64,000 nt of DNA, from positions 434,001 through 498,000 of the forward strand of contig CBDDJT010000002.1 in the NCBI GenBank assembly GCA_965229765.1. Direction: 5' to 3'. The notes under the pieces are model-generated. The model did not search any database. It was given only the letters and a program-made list of their open reading frames with translations, and had not been told where the DNA came from. Of this stretch, positions 42,195-51,585 are shown in pieces. The position numbers were made by a program, and so were the translations under genes. Positions within the stretch are counted from its first letter, which is position 1, and each line of letters opens with the position of its first letter. This DNA is from ASV31 sp965229765 (GTDB taxonomy: Bacteria; Pseudomonadota; Alphaproteobacteria; Rhodobacterales; Rhodobacteraceae).

Positions 42195-42884
42195 TCATGC
42201 CGTTCGTTCCATGAAGCGGCGCGCGTCGGCGCCGCAGTTGAACATCAGGTCGATCGCCGAGACGCCATGTTCGAAATCGCCCCACAACTGCGGGTATTCG
42301 GGGTATCCGGCATAGTCGAACCATTCCACGCCGATGCCCTCGGCGGTGAACTTGTCGGTTTCCATGTAGGCCTGGGCCGCCGGACCCGAGACATAGGTGG
42401 TGGCCCCGGCAGCCTTGCACAGGCTGAGCAGGCGGTCGGTCTTGGTCCCCTGCCCCGGATAGTCGGTCGACAGCGTCAGCCGCGTCTCGATGCCCATGTA
42501 GTCCATCATCGCCCGCAGGAACCGCATGTTGAGCTGGGTCAGCATCGCGTCGGGCGCGGCATAAAGCGGCTCCAGCACCCCGGCGACATCGGCAAAGAAG
42601 GGGGCCTTGCGATAGGTGTTGCGGATCGTCTGCCAGTGCTTGTCGGCCCAGTCCGTGCCATCGATCTCGGTCTCTATGACAAGCTGGTCGTACTTGCCCT
42701 TGCTGCGCACCGGGATCGTCAGCCATTTCAGGCCCTGAGCGGTCTTGATCTTGTTTCGGTTGCGCCAGTCGCGGCGGGTGAACTGCACATCGTCGAAGAG
42801 GATGAATTCATCGACGCTGGCGATCATGTCGAAATATCCCTTCCACGGGATATAGCAGGACTGGACGATGGCGACGCGTTTCAT
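42195..42884 (-). CDS. WbqC-like protein (first copy)
   Basis: The 229-residue protein starts M-K-R-V-A-I-V-Q-S-C-Y-I-P-W-K-G-Y-F-D. It has the family block F-I-L-F-D-D-V-Q-F-T-R-R-D-W-R-N-R-N-K-I-K, found in WbqC proteins of O-antigen clusters. The biochemical role of WbqC is not settled; roles in amide or amino-sugar modification have been suggested. A second copy is at 51582-52292. The start overlaps the next methyltransferase gene by ATGA. Confidence 0.85.
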   Translation of the reverse strand: MKRVAIVQSCYIPWKGYFDMIASVDEFILFDDVQFTRRDWRNRNKIKTAQGLKWLTIPVRSKGKYDQLVIETEIDGTDWADKHWQTIRNTYRKAPFFADVAGVLEPLYAAPDAMLTQLNMRFLRAMMDYMGIETRLTLSTDYPGQGTKTDRLLSLCKAAGATTYVSGPAAQAYMETDKFTAEGIGVEWFDYAGYPEYPQLWGDFEHGVSAIDLMFNCGADARRFMERTA

Positions 42885-43522
42885 GCCGCCCCGTGGGTCG
42901 TGGGATGGCGGCAGGTCATGATGTAATGCGAATAGGGAATGCGCAGCTTGTCGGTGCAGAGCAAGCCGTCGACCTGCCCGAAATGGGGCGCCACCAGCGC
43001 CTCGTAGGCGGGCGGGCGGCGGATGTCCTGCCCGCTGTCGCGGTCGTTCATCCACTTGGCGAACGGGTGCTGGCCGTCATGATAGACCGGATCGACGCTG
43101 ATAAAGGCGCCGTCCGGCGCCATCAGGCGGGTGACGCTGGCCAGAAGCGATTGCGCCTGCGCATCGCCAAGGTGGTGCAGAAGGCCGAAGGCGAAGACAT
43201 AGTCGAACCCGTCCTCTTCCAGCGCCATCGCCGCCACGTCGCCGCAGAGGAACTGCACGTTGTCCGATCCGTGCTGCGCCGTCGCCACTGCGATATGGTC
43301 GGCGTTCCAGTCTACCCCAAGATAGCGTCTGGCGCTGGCAAGGTGCGGCGCCCATGTGCCCGGGCCGCAGCCGACTTCGAGTAGGCGCTTGCCGGCGACA
43401 TCGGGAAAGAACTGGTCGCGCAGCGCGTCGCGCGCCGACACCCCGCCCAGCAGGTTCTGGAAACTGCGGTAGACGACCGGGATTGTGACCAGGCGATAGA
43501 GCGCTGTCGTTCTTTCGGCCAT
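42881..43522 (-). CDS. class I SAM-dependent methyltransferase
   Basis: The 213-residue protein has motif I L-E-V-G-C-G-P-G-T-W and D-Y-V-F-A-F-G-L-L-H-H-L. The final block I-P-Y-S-H-Y-I-M-T is typical of small-molecule or lipid methyltransferases. A C-terminal A-P-D-G-A-F-I-S-V-D-P-V-Y-H-D resembles sugar N-methyltransferases. AAGGA precedes the start. Confidence 0.75.
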   Translation of the reverse strand: MAERTTALYRLVTIPVVYRSFQNLLGGVSARDALRDQFFPDVAGKRLLEVGCGPGTWAPHLASARRYLGVDWNADHIAVATAQHGSDNVQFLCGDVAAMALEEDGFDYVFAFGLLHHLGDAQAQSLLASVTRLMAPDGAFISVDPVYHDGQHPFAKWMNDRDSGQDIRRPPAYEALVAPHFGQVDGLLCTDKLRIPYSHYIMTCRHPTTHGAA

Positions 43523-43589
43523 AAGGATTCCTTCTGCGGGCTGTCGTGGGCGGGCGCGCCTTGCGGGTGCCACGCCAGCGGTGGCTGCG

Positions 43590-44534
43590 TCAAGGCTTGG
43601 GGTCGGTCGCCCCCGGCGGCGTTTCGTAAACCTCGCGCACGATGGCCAGGGGGCGGCGCTTTACCTCCAGAAAGATCGTGCCGACGTAGATGGCGATGAT
43701 GCCGTTGAAGGACAGCATCAGCCCGGAAAACAGCGTGATGATCGCCGTGGTAGAGGCCCAGCCGGGCACGGGCAGCTCTGTCGTGAAGCGCATGAAGATC
43801 AATGCGATGACCGCCAGAACCGACAGCATCAGAAGCGTTATGCCGGCCATGAAGACGAAGATCAGCGGCGCGATGGAAAAGCTGGTGGTGTGGGTGATGA
43901 AAACGAAGATCAGCTTGGACAGCGAATACGATGTGGGGCTGTCGGTGCCCTTGGGCACCTCCATGGGGACCTGCCGGAACCCCGTCATGTGCAGGATGCC
44001 GACAAGAAAGATCTCGCGCTCCTGGAACTGCATCAGGGCCTCGACGAAGCGCCGCGTCATCAGCCGGAAGGTGGTGACGTTGCGCGGAAAATCGGCCGAG
44101 GTCATGGCCGAAAGCGCGCGGTAGAAGATCTGACGGCTGCTGCGGTAGAAGGCGCTGCCGCGACGGGTGGTCTGAACGCCGTAGACCACGTCGCTGTCCT
44201 GGGCGAGCATCCGTTCGCGCGCCTCGGCCAGCCACAGCGGATCCTCGTCCATGTCGCCGTCCATGATCGCCACCAGATCGCCCGTGGCATAGCGCAGCCC
44301 GATCCAGAGCGCGCGGTGCTGGCCGACGTTGCGCGACAGGTCGACGACGCGCACGCGCGGCTCTCTCGCCTGCAATTCACGCGCCACATGAAGGCCGTTG
44401 TCGGGGCTGCCGTCATTGACAAAGATCACCTCGACCTCTGCCCCGATCGCCTCGGCGGCTTGCGCGGCACGGTCGAAGAACGCCTCGACCACATCGGCCG
44501 AGCGGTAGATCGTGGTGACAACGGACAGCTTCAT
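43590..44534 (-). CDS. GtrB/ArnC-like membrane glycosyltransferase (family 2)
   Basis: The 314-residue GT-A enzyme has V-V-T-T-I-Y-R-S near the start, F-V-N-D-G-S-P-D-N, and the metal motif M-D-G-D-M-D-E-D-P. Two C-terminal transmembrane segments (about 225-250 and 262-290) give the polyprenyl-phosphate hexose synthase pattern. It would load a sugar on undecaprenyl phosphate for a GT-C enzyme such as its neighbour at 44.5-46.5 kb. A G-rich ribosome site supports 44534. Confidence 0.85.
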   Translation of the reverse strand: MKLSVVTTIYRSADVVEAFFDRAAQAAEAIGAEVEVIFVNDGSPDNGLHVARELQAREPRVRVVDLSRNVGQHRALWIGLRYATGDLVAIMDGDMDEDPLWLAEARERMLAQDSDVVYGVQTTRRGSAFYRSSRQIFYRALSAMTSADFPRNVTTFRLMTRRFVEALMQFQEREIFLVGILHMTGFRQVPMEVPKGTDSPTSYSLSKLIFVFITHTTSFSIAPLIFVFMAGITLLMLSVLAVIALIFMRFTTELPVPGWASTTAIITLFSGLMLSFNGIIAIYVGTIFLEVKRRPLAIVREVYETPPGATDPKP

Positions 44535-44545
44535 GACCGCCCCCT

Positions 44546-46477
44546 TCAACTGCCGGACGGATCCGGGAGAACCACGTCGAAAACGACGTAGTAGAATGGC
44601 ACGGCCCCGGGGCGCACAAACTGGCCGTTCGTTCGCAGCCCGACGAGAAGCCCGTGATCGATCAGCCTGCTCCGGACCTCCAGAGGGGATGTGCGCCGAA
44701 AATTGGGGTTCGAGCCCAGGGCGCGAACCAGATTGGGGTCAGAGATCTCCGCCCATACATTCTCGTCCAGGATTTCGTCGCCGCCCTGCCACATGACCAT
44801 CACCGCGGCCTTGCCCTGGTTCGCAAGGACAATATCAAGCTCGGCCACCGTGAAATCGTCCATCGTCGTGGCCACAAGACCGCGCCCCCACAGAGAGGCG
44901 CCGGCGATCGTGTCGAAGATGGTGAAAAAGTAGCTCTGGTTGCGGAAGGTGAAATACCAGCGGTCGTTCGAGATCGGATAGGTCTGGTCGAACGCGATCG
45001 TGCCCCGGTCATAGGCCACGAAAAGCGGCGCCTCGGGGCCGGCATGCGCCTTGGCCATGTCCATGGCCCAGGCCACCGTCTCGATCCCCGGCGCGCCCTC
45101 GACGCCCTGGCCATGTGCCATGAGCGAATAGCGCGAGAAACTGCCGCCCGAGGCGATCAGCGCAACGAAGACCGGCACAAGGAAAAGGGCGAAGGGCCGC
45201 AGCCGCGGCACCAGCGACAACACCAGCATCACCAGACAGCCAAGGGCGGCAGCGGCCACGACCACCCCGAAGACCGTCGCCGTCGCATACCCCATGTCCA
45301 GCACGAAGAGCACGATCAGCACGCCAACCACGGTCAGCACCAAAGCCGCCGCCATCCCCGCAAGCCTGCTGCGGTGCGTGGCCGCCACGCGGTCGAGCAG
45401 GACGGCCAGTTGAACCACCGCGCCGCCGATCTGGAAGATCTGGTAGAACCCGTATTGCAGCGTCACACCGTTTGCCCCGAAGTCGAAGGCAAGCCCGCCA
45501 CCCAGCATCACGAGGAACGCCACGTGCGCCAATCGGTGCCCGGGCGGGATCGCCGACCAGCGCAGGCCAGCCAGCCCCCAGGACACCAGCACCGCAATGA
45601 AACCGCCAACAAGCAGGACATAGGCCCCCGCGTCCTGAAGCATCAGCCGCGGCCCCTTGCGGAACGCCGCGCCCTGGCCCTGGAACGCCTGCTGCGAGGT
45701 CGCATTCAGCGTGCGGAACACCTCTTCCGAGGATCCCATCCAGTAGAACACCGCGATGGACACAGGAAGCATGAGAGCCGCCGCAAGCAACACGGTGATC
45801 TCGTTGCGCACCATCCTCCCAAGCGGCTGTTCTCGCAAGCGCATGGCCAGCAGGGAGACATGCAGGCAGAACCCGACCAGCGCGGCGAAACTGTGGGCCA
45901 TTGCCGCGAGGCCATAGGCGAAGCCACCGAGCACGATCAGCCAGAGCGCGTTGCGCCGGTTGCCCCTGACGACCAGCGCCGCGCCGAGCATCAGAAAAGC
46001 CACGGACATGACGCTTGGGTAGCCTGCCGAAGCCGTTTGCGTGACATAGAGACCGCAACAGCCAAGCACTGCACCGGCAAGGGCGGCCAAGGGCGTCACC
46101 ATCTGCCGCAACAGGGCGTAAAGCCCCGCGCCATAAAACCACGAGGCGAAAAAGGTCAGCGCGAAAGAGGCAACAGCCGGTTCGAAGAGCAGGAACATCG
46201 CCTTGCCCGTCAGGATCCAGGGCCAGCGCGACAGCCAGTAGACATCGCCGAACCGGTCTTGAATCGCCCAGACGTCAAGGAACAAGGCGTGGTAAATCGC
46301 CGAATCGACCCAGCCGGTCGCCAGATCGGTACGAAGGTCGATGACCAGAAACCACCCAAGAAGGGCCAGTCCGATCAGCACGAGATGAGCAAGCGTCACG
46401 GCCGCTCCGGCGGTTGCGGGCGCAACTGCCGTGCCGGTCGTTTTCGCCGTCGGCGTCGCCGGCGCGATATTCTGCAT
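44546..46477 (-). CDS. large polytopic membrane protein, possible GT-C enzyme
   Basis: The 643-residue protein has an Ala/Thr-rich N-terminus, 11-13 predicted membrane segments (about 28-440) and a 190-residue soluble C-terminus. It is typical of GT-C-type or polymerase-like proteins of polysaccharide loci, but I see no decisive motif. D-S-A-I-Y-H-A after the first segment could hold the catalytic acid. Pairing with the GtrB-like gene directly downstream supports a role in periplasmic sugar transfer. Confidence 0.6.
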   Translation of the reverse strand: MQNIAPATPTAKTTGTAVAPATAGAAVTLAHLVLIGLALLGWFLVIDLRTDLATGWVDSAIYHALFLDVWAIQDRFGDVYWLSRWPWILTGKAMFLLFEPAVASFALTFFASWFYGAGLYALLRQMVTPLAALAGAVLGCCGLYVTQTASAGYPSVMSVAFLMLGAALVVRGNRRNALWLIVLGGFAYGLAAMAHSFAALVGFCLHVSLLAMRLREQPLGRMVRNEITVLLAAALMLPVSIAVFYWMGSSEEVFRTLNATSQQAFQGQGAAFRKGPRLMLQDAGAYVLLVGGFIAVLVSWGLAGLRWSAIPPGHRLAHVAFLVMLGGGLAFDFGANGVTLQYGFYQIFQIGGAVVQLAVLLDRVAATHRSRLAGMAAALVLTVVGVLIVLFVLDMGYATATVFGVVVAAAALGCLVMLVLSLVPRLRPFALFLVPVFVALIASGGSFSRYSLMAHGQGVEGAPGIETVAWAMDMAKAHAGPEAPLFVAYDRGTIAFDQTYPISNDRWYFTFRNQSYFFTIFDTIAGASLWGRGLVATTMDDFTVAELDIVLANQGKAAVMVMWQGGDEILDENVWAEISDPNLVRALGSNPNFRRTSPLEVRSRLIDHGLLVGLRTNGQFVRPGAVPFYYVVFDVVLPDPSGS

Positions 46478-46494
46478 CTCAGGGCCCCTGACCG

Positions 46495-47334
46495 TTACTT
46501 CCCGGCGCGGCCGGCGATATAGTCCTCGACACTCAGCGGCGTCTCGATCCCGTAACCCAGGATCTTTCGCGCCTCGGCGTCGTCGGTGAAGTCGGGGCCC
46601 AGCGTGCGCGGCATGTCGATCTGCTGCTTGATGAGCGGGATCGTGTAGACATGGTTCACCGCCCGGCGCGGCGCGGGCGAATGATTAACGCCGCCGGTGT
46701 GATAGGTCATGCAGTCCAGCAGGATGAACGACCCGGCGGGCGCCTGCACCTGGATCGCGGCGGCGTTCACCATCTCGTCCGAAGGGAACTCCTCGATCTT
46801 GTGGCTGCCGGGGATGGCCAGCGTCGCACCGTTGTCGGGCCGGAATTCGTCAAGGCAGAACAGGGCGTTGATCGCCAGCGGCCGGGAAGACGTGTAGTGC
46901 TGGTAGGCAAGATCCCGGTGCCAGTAGCCCTGGTTGTACATCTCGCCGTTGGGCGGGTTGATGACGCCGTTCTGCTGGTTCAGCACGATGTAGTTGCCGA
47001 CAAGACGGCGGCAGGCCGCCAGGACGTTCGCGTTCATCGCCAGCCCAAGCATGAAAGGCTCGTAGGACAGCGGCAGGCGCACGGTGTGATGCTCGTCCAG
47101 CGCCTTCAGCCGGTCCAGACCGCCCATCCGTTCGATGTGGCTTGCCTGGGCACGCTCGAATGCATCGGCAAGCTCGGCCAGTTCCTCGGCCGAGTAGCCA
47201 CCATCAATGATTGCGAAGCCGTTCAGCCGCAGCGATTCAACCGCGCGATCCACCAGCGTTTCGTTCCGGTTCTGAACATGCACGCCGTAGCGCAGTGGGG
47301 CTTCCGAAGCTCCCGTTCCGATGGCATTCAACAC
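46495..47334 (-). CDS. phytanoyl-CoA dioxygenase (PhyH) family protein
   Basis: The 279-residue non-heme iron, 2-oxoglutarate-dependent oxygenase has ligands W-H-R-D-L (His-x-Asp) and Y-H-T-G-G, with an Arg in P-R-R-A-V for the cosubstrate. It may hydroxylate a sugar or lipid precursor in the polysaccharide pathway. A GTG start with GGAG upstream is used. Fe(II)-oxygenases are uncommon in O-antigen loci. Confidence 0.82.
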   Translation of the reverse strand: MLNAIGTGASEAPLRYGVHVQNRNETLVDRAVESLRLNGFAIIDGGYSAEELAELADAFERAQASHIERMGGLDRLKALDEHHTVRLPLSYEPFMLGLAMNANVLAACRRLVGNYIVLNQQNGVINPPNGEMYNQGYWHRDLAYQHYTSSRPLAINALFCLDEFRPDNGATLAIPGSHKIEEFPSDEMVNAAAIQVQAPAGSFILLDCMTYHTGGVNHSPAPRRAVNHVYTIPLIKQQIDMPRTLGPDFTDDAEARKILGYGIETPLSVEDYIAGRAGK

Positions 47335-47469
47335 TTCAATCGCTCCGACAGGTCTTCATCGTTTCCCAGAATGCCGGCACGCCCAGAAATCCGCCGCCGA
47401 CGGTTGGCCGCGCATAGCAGCCGCGGGCGCGCGATGCAACGCGGCGCCCTGCCCCATGCAAGCGCCCGC

Positions 47470-48708
47470 TCAGGCCGGTGCGCCGATGTCGCTACCAGAG
47501 GGCCAGGTGCTGCCAAAGGCCACCTTTGTGGCGGGGGCGACGGTCGAGTTGCCGCCAATGGCGGCACGATGCTTTATGCTGGCGAAATCCCCCACCGTGA
47601 CGTGATGGGCAAGGACCGCGCCAGGCCAGACGGACACCCCCGCACCAAGGGTGCAATGCGGACCGACATAGGCCAGCGCATCGACGATGACGCCCGCACC
47701 CAGACGCGCGCTGGGATCGACCACCGCCGCGGGGTGGATCAGCCGTGCGGGCCGCACGCCGGCGCGCCAGATCGTTTCGCTGACGCTGCGGCGGATGTCG
47801 TCGGTGCCGATGGCGACGGCCACGTCCGTCACGCCGGCCTCTCGCGCGATGTCGGCAAGGTCGGCCACCCGGCCCAGTACCGCGCTGCCGTCAGGAGCTG
47901 TGGTGGCTCGGTCATCGACGAAGCCGACAAGCGCCATGTCAGGCCGCGCATCGACGATACCCGCGGCGATCTCTCCATAGACGGACGCGCCCAGCACGAT
48001 CACGCGAACCGGCGGCGGCGTGCCAAGGTATCCGACCCAAAGCCCGGCTTCGAGGCAATTGAAATAGCGCTCGTCATAGTCCAGCGCCCGCATCCGCGAG
48101 AAGAGCTCGTCGGTGTCATAGGCCACGCGAATCTGGGTCAGCGTCCGGCTCTCGGTGTCGAAAACCGCCGCCTGAGCGCGGGCGTCGCCGAAGGAGGGAA
48201 GGCCCACCGCGCCGGGGTTCACGATGGCGTGGCCCTCTGCGATCTCGTCAAGGGGCGCGTGCGTGTGGCCCAGAACCAGAAGTCCCCCGGCGGCCATGGC
48301 GCGCGCCTCGGGTGTCACCACGCGCATCTTTTCGGTAAGCGTGTCGGCCGGCCCGCCATGCATCATCTTGACCGGCAGGCCGCCCACCTCTGTCGTCAGC
48401 GTCTCGGGCAAAGATGCAAGCCAGGCCCGCGCCTCGGCCCCGATCGACTGCCGCTGAAGCTGAAGCGCGCGGGTCCCGGCAGAGCTGTAGGCCAGCGGCG
48501 TTCCGTCCAGCAGCGCAGAGTCGTGGTTGCCCAACACGCAGTCCGCGCCGATCTCGCGCAGAAGAGCCACCACCTCGTCCAGCATCGGCAGATGCCCGGC
48601 GATGTCGCCCGCACACAGCCAGCGATCGACAGGACCCGCGGCCTGAACCACCGCGCGCAGCGCCGGCAGGTTGCCGTGGATATCGGCGATCAGGCCGAGC
48701 CTAGGCAT
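47470..48708 (-). CDS. fusion of metallophosphoesterase and NeuD-like acetyltransferase
   Basis: Residues 1 to about 200 are a calcineurin-like phosphoesterase (I-A-D-I-H-G-N-L, C-A-G-D-I-A-G, L-G-N-H-D, M-M-H-G-G, G-H-T-H), related to the YfcE/MJ0936 group. From about residue 234 a PglD/NeuD-type domain begins (V-R-V-I-V-L-G-A-S-V-Y-G-E). Its hexapeptide repeats include G-A-G-V-I-V-D-A-L-A-Y-V-G-P-H-C. The fusion in one 412-residue chain suggests removal of a phosphate followed by acetylation, or coupled processing of a sugar precursor. No frameshift is visible. Confidence 0.82.
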   Translation of the reverse strand: MPRLGLIADIHGNLPALRAVVQAAGPVDRWLCAGDIAGHLPMLDEVVALLREIGADCVLGNHDSALLDGTPLAYSSAGTRALQLQRQSIGAEARAWLASLPETLTTEVGGLPVKMMHGGPADTLTEKMRVVTPEARAMAAGGLLVLGHTHAPLDEIAEGHAIVNPGAVGLPSFGDARAQAAVFDTESRTLTQIRVAYDTDELFSRMRALDYDERYFNCLEAGLWVGYLGTPPPVRVIVLGASVYGEIAAGIVDARPDMALVGFVDDRATTAPDGSAVLGRVADLADIAREAGVTDVAVAIGTDDIRRSVSETIWRAGVRPARLIHPAAVVDPSARLGAGVIVDALAYVGPHCTLGAGVSVWPGAVLAHHVTVGDFASIKHRAAIGGNSTVAPATKVAFGSTWPSGSDIGAPA

Positions 48709-49729
48709 CGCCGCCCCGCCAGACCGCCAGGTCGCGCGCCATCAGCGCGGAGTGCTCTTCGGCCTCCAGATACTGTTCCGACCAGTGGCGCAGGACGGCG
48801 CCAGCGCGCGCCGTAACAGGCGCCAGAACTTCCCCAAGCACCAGTTCCCGGATCGCAAGCTCAGGCTCGTTGACGCCGAAATGCGCGCGGATCGGCGTGG
48901 TCGAGGAAAACCGCGGGTTGACCTCGAACGCCACGGGCCCGCGCTCCGTCAGGCGCAACTGGACGTTCACCGATCCCGTCGCGCCCAGCGCGGCGGCGAC
49001 CTCCATCGCATAGGCCTCGATCCCGGGATGACGGACCAGCACGCCCTTGTAGGTCAGCCCAAAATTCAGCTCTCGCAGGATGACGGTTGCGGCGACCGCC
49101 TGACCGGCACGGGTGCGGTAGATGCCGACGGTGTATTCCTGATCGTCGGGCAGCAGGCATTCCTGCACGACGTAGTTCTGCGGCAGGTCCGGGCGCAGGT
49201 CGCCCGGCGCGCGGAAATGATAAAGCCCGCGCGCAGCCGACCCCTTGCGCGGCTTGGCGATCAGCGGAAAGCCCGCCGCATCGGCAAGGGCGGCCACCGC
49301 CGCGGCGTCCTCGGCCGGGGCGGATCGGGGGTGGTCGATCCCCGCCGCCGCCAGCGCCCGCGCGGTCAGCAGCTTGTCGTCGGCCACGTCCAGCACCGCC
49401 TGCCGGTCAAGCGCGAAGGCGGTGCCCGTCCGGTCCGTCAGCGCGTCGAGATGCGCGCGCAGCGCGGCGGGTTCCGCCTCTGTCCCGAAAAAGGCAATGT
49501 CGATGGCGTTTCGGGTCAGGAACGCCTCGAACTGGTCGAGATAGCCCGGCTCGCGCACCATCGGGGCCAGCACGCTGTCGGGCTCCCACGTCAGGCCGGC
49601 GGAAAACGCGTTGGCGTCCATCACCCAGATGCGCAGCGGCAGCGCCGACATCTTCAGCGCCTTGTAGATGTTCTGGCCCAGCGGGTTGCCCATGCCGGTG
49701 ACCAGCACCCGGATTTCGCGCGCGCTCAT
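48701..49729 (-). CDS. ATP-grasp ligase (carbamoyl-phosphate synthase-like)
   Basis: The 342-residue protein has an N-terminal pre-ATP-grasp part (V-L-V-T-G-M-G-N-P-L-G-Q-N-I-Y-K-A-L). ATP-grasp residues A-K-P-R-K-G-S-A-A-R-G and V-Q-E-C-L-L-P-D-D-Q-E-Y-T-V follow. The magnesium-binding E-V-N-P-R-F-S-S-T pattern is present. It joins a carboxylate to an amine or thiol. In this locus it may add an amino acid or acyl amide to a sugar. It overlaps its neighbours on both sides. Confidence 0.83.
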   Translation of the reverse strand: MSAREIRVLVTGMGNPLGQNIYKALKMSALPLRIWVMDANAFSAGLTWEPDSVLAPMVREPGYLDQFEAFLTRNAIDIAFFGTEAEPAALRAHLDALTDRTGTAFALDRQAVLDVADDKLLTARALAAAGIDHPRSAPAEDAAAVAALADAAGFPLIAKPRKGSAARGLYHFRAPGDLRPDLPQNYVVQECLLPDDQEYTVGIYRTRAGQAVAATVILRELNFGLTYKGVLVRHPGIEAYAMEVAAALGATGSVNVQLRLTERGPVAFEVNPRFSSTTPIRAHFGVNEPELAIRELVLGEVLAPVTARAGAVLRHWSEQYLEAEEHSALMARDLAVWRGGDA

Positions 49730-50412
49730 TGGCCATGGCCCAGGTATGCCGCCAGCGCCACCTCGTCGGACGGCAGCGCCGCGACGGGCGCCTTGCGCAG
49801 GATCAGCGTGAACTCGAACGGCAGATAGTCGTGCCGGATCTCGACAAAGCGGGTCAGCGTCTTGGCATAGGCGAACATGGCGGCGGGGTCGAAATAGTGC
49901 AGGTCGTCGTCCTGCCAGTCCACATGGGTGGACATGAAATCGATCACCACGCCCTCGCGCGCGGCCTCGAAGAAGCGGGCGAGGGCACGCCGGGCAACGG
50001 CCTCGTTGTCGGCGGTCTCGTAGATGTTGTTGAAGACCTGCGAAAAGAACGCCACGTCCATTTCAAGGCCATCCAGAGGATCCTCAAAGATGTCCATCGA
50101 CAGGAACCGCGCCTCGGGGTGATCCTTGCGGTTGGCGTCGAGGAACGGCTCGACAATGTCGATGCCAGTATAACCCGCAGGGCGCACGCCCCGGCCCAGC
50201 AGGAACTTGAGGAACATCGCGATCCCGCAGCCCACGTCAACGACATGGCGCCCGGCCAGGTCGAAGGCGGCCGCGTGCACGGTATGGCGCACCCATTGCT
50301 TGGCCGCGCCGCCAGACTTGAGCGCATCGACGCTCAGCCCGTGTTCGGCCATGCGTGCGTGATACAGACCCGCGACGCGGGCAATTTCGTCGGGGTCGAG
50401 TTTCGATGCCAT
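49726..50412 (-). CDS. class I methyltransferase, paralogue of the 41.4-kb gene
   Basis: The 228-residue protein has motif I V-V-D-V-G-C-G-I-A-M-F, G-I-D-I-V, and the same C-terminal block as the 41.4-kb methyltransferase (R-H-D-Y-L-P-F-E-F-T-L-I-L-R-K). It overlaps the ATP-grasp gene by ATGA, so the two probably act in sequence. Confidence 0.8.
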   Translation of the reverse strand: MASKLDPDEIARVAGLYHARMAEHGLSVDALKSGGAAKQWVRHTVHAAAFDLAGRHVVDVGCGIAMFLKFLLGRGVRPAGYTGIDIVEPFLDANRKDHPEARFLSMDIFEDPLDGLEMDVAFFSQVFNNIYETADNEAVARRALARFFEAAREGVVIDFMSTHVDWQDDDLHYFDPAAMFAYAKTLTRFVEIRHDYLPFEFTLILRKAPVAALPSDEVALAAYLGHGQ

Positions 50413-50439
50413 CGGCTGCTCCGTTTCGGGACTTGGCTA

Positions 50440-51585
50440 TCAGGTCTCCAGCAGGGTGACGAGAGGGCGGGCGAAGCGTTCCAGCTTTTTCCGCACCGCC
50501 TCGGTGTAGCGGGGATTGACCGCCAGAAGGACCGGCGCGGGTGGCGCGCCGTTCAGCCAGTCGGGCGGATGCACGGGGATGCCGTGGACGGTGCCGCCGA
50601 TCTTGCCGGGGTCCTCGTCGAGACAGGCCAGAATCGCCCGGTCGCCCAGCGCGGTATAGGCCAGCAGCAGGCTCAGCACCTCGCCAGAGCCGAAGACAAT
50701 GGCCGGCCCGTCGCCCACGAGGCCGAGCCTGCGGTCAACATCGGCAAAGCGGTCGGCCCAGAGATCGCGGTGCGCCCCCTGCCGCGCGGCCAGACCGTCG
50801 AAAGACGGGGGGGCGATTGCGTCTTGCGCCGGACGACACAGCGCCAGTCCGAACCCCGCCACCACCGGATCGTCGAGGTCGAGCGCGAGAACCTCGAACC
50901 CGTGCCTTTCCAGAATCGTCTGGAACTGGGTGCCGAACAGGTGCCAGACATGGTCGCCGAACCACAGGTCATAGCCGCCGCCGTCCTGCACCGGGATCAC
51001 GAGAACCGCGTAGCCCCCCGGCAGCACCGCCTGCCCCAGCGCCCGCAGGAATGTGGACGGATCCTCCACATGTTCCAGCACGCCCACGGCCAGGACCAGG
51101 TCGGCGGCGTCGGGCACCTCAGGCCCGACGAAGCCCTGCGTTACGTCCAGGCCCCGGCTGCGCGCCAGCGCGGCGGCATCACGGCTGCCCTCGATCCCGC
51201 GCAGGGGCACGCCTGGCCATGTGTCGGCCATGCGAGCCATCAGGCTGCCCTTGCCGCAGCCGATCTCGAGCACGCTTTCGGGCACGCGCGGGAGGTGACG
51301 CCGTAGCCAGTTCAGGAACGCCTGCGACCGGGGCACCGGGCCAGCGGGTGTGAAATAGATATGCTCCTCGCCACGTCCGGTGTTCAGGCGGTAAGCATCC
51401 GCATAGCCCGCCAGCGTCTCGTCCCCACCCAGAGCCACGTTCGTCACGGTGCCACAACAGGTGCAGATCGCCTTGTCCAGCGGGCGCGGTGCGATGGACT
51501 GGTCCGTGATCAGCGAGCGCGCCCTGTCCGTGCGCAGCAAGCCGTCCCACACAGTGCCGCCGCAGACCGGACAGACGCGCGTCAT
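50440..51585 (-). CDS. methyltransferase with N-terminal zinc ribbon
   Basis: The 381-residue protein has an N-terminal C-P-V-C and a later C-T-C-C, forming a zinc knuckle as in NDP-hexose C-methyltransferases. A central SAM domain (V-L-E-I-G-C-G-K-G-S-L, V-L-E-H-V-E-D-P) and a C-terminal Rossmann-like domain (I-V-F-G-S-G-E-V-L-S) follow. This three-part plan is that of sugar C-methyltransferases. The start at 51585 excludes 21 non-homologous residues. Confidence 0.78.
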   Translation of the reverse strand: MTRVCPVCGGTVWDGLLRTDRARSLITDQSIAPRPLDKAICTCCGTVTNVALGGDETLAGYADAYRLNTGRGEEHIYFTPAGPVPRSQAFLNWLRRHLPRVPESVLEIGCGKGSLMARMADTWPGVPLRGIEGSRDAAALARSRGLDVTQGFVGPEVPDAADLVLAVGVLEHVEDPSTFLRALGQAVLPGGYAVLVIPVQDGGGYDLWFGDHVWHLFGTQFQTILERHGFEVLALDLDDPVVAGFGLALCRPAQDAIAPPSFDGLAARQGAHRDLWADRFADVDRRLGLVGDGPAIVFGSGEVLSLLLAYTALGDRAILACLDEDPGKIGGTVHGIPVHPPDWLNGAPPAPVLLAVNPRYTEAVRKKLERFARPLVTLLET

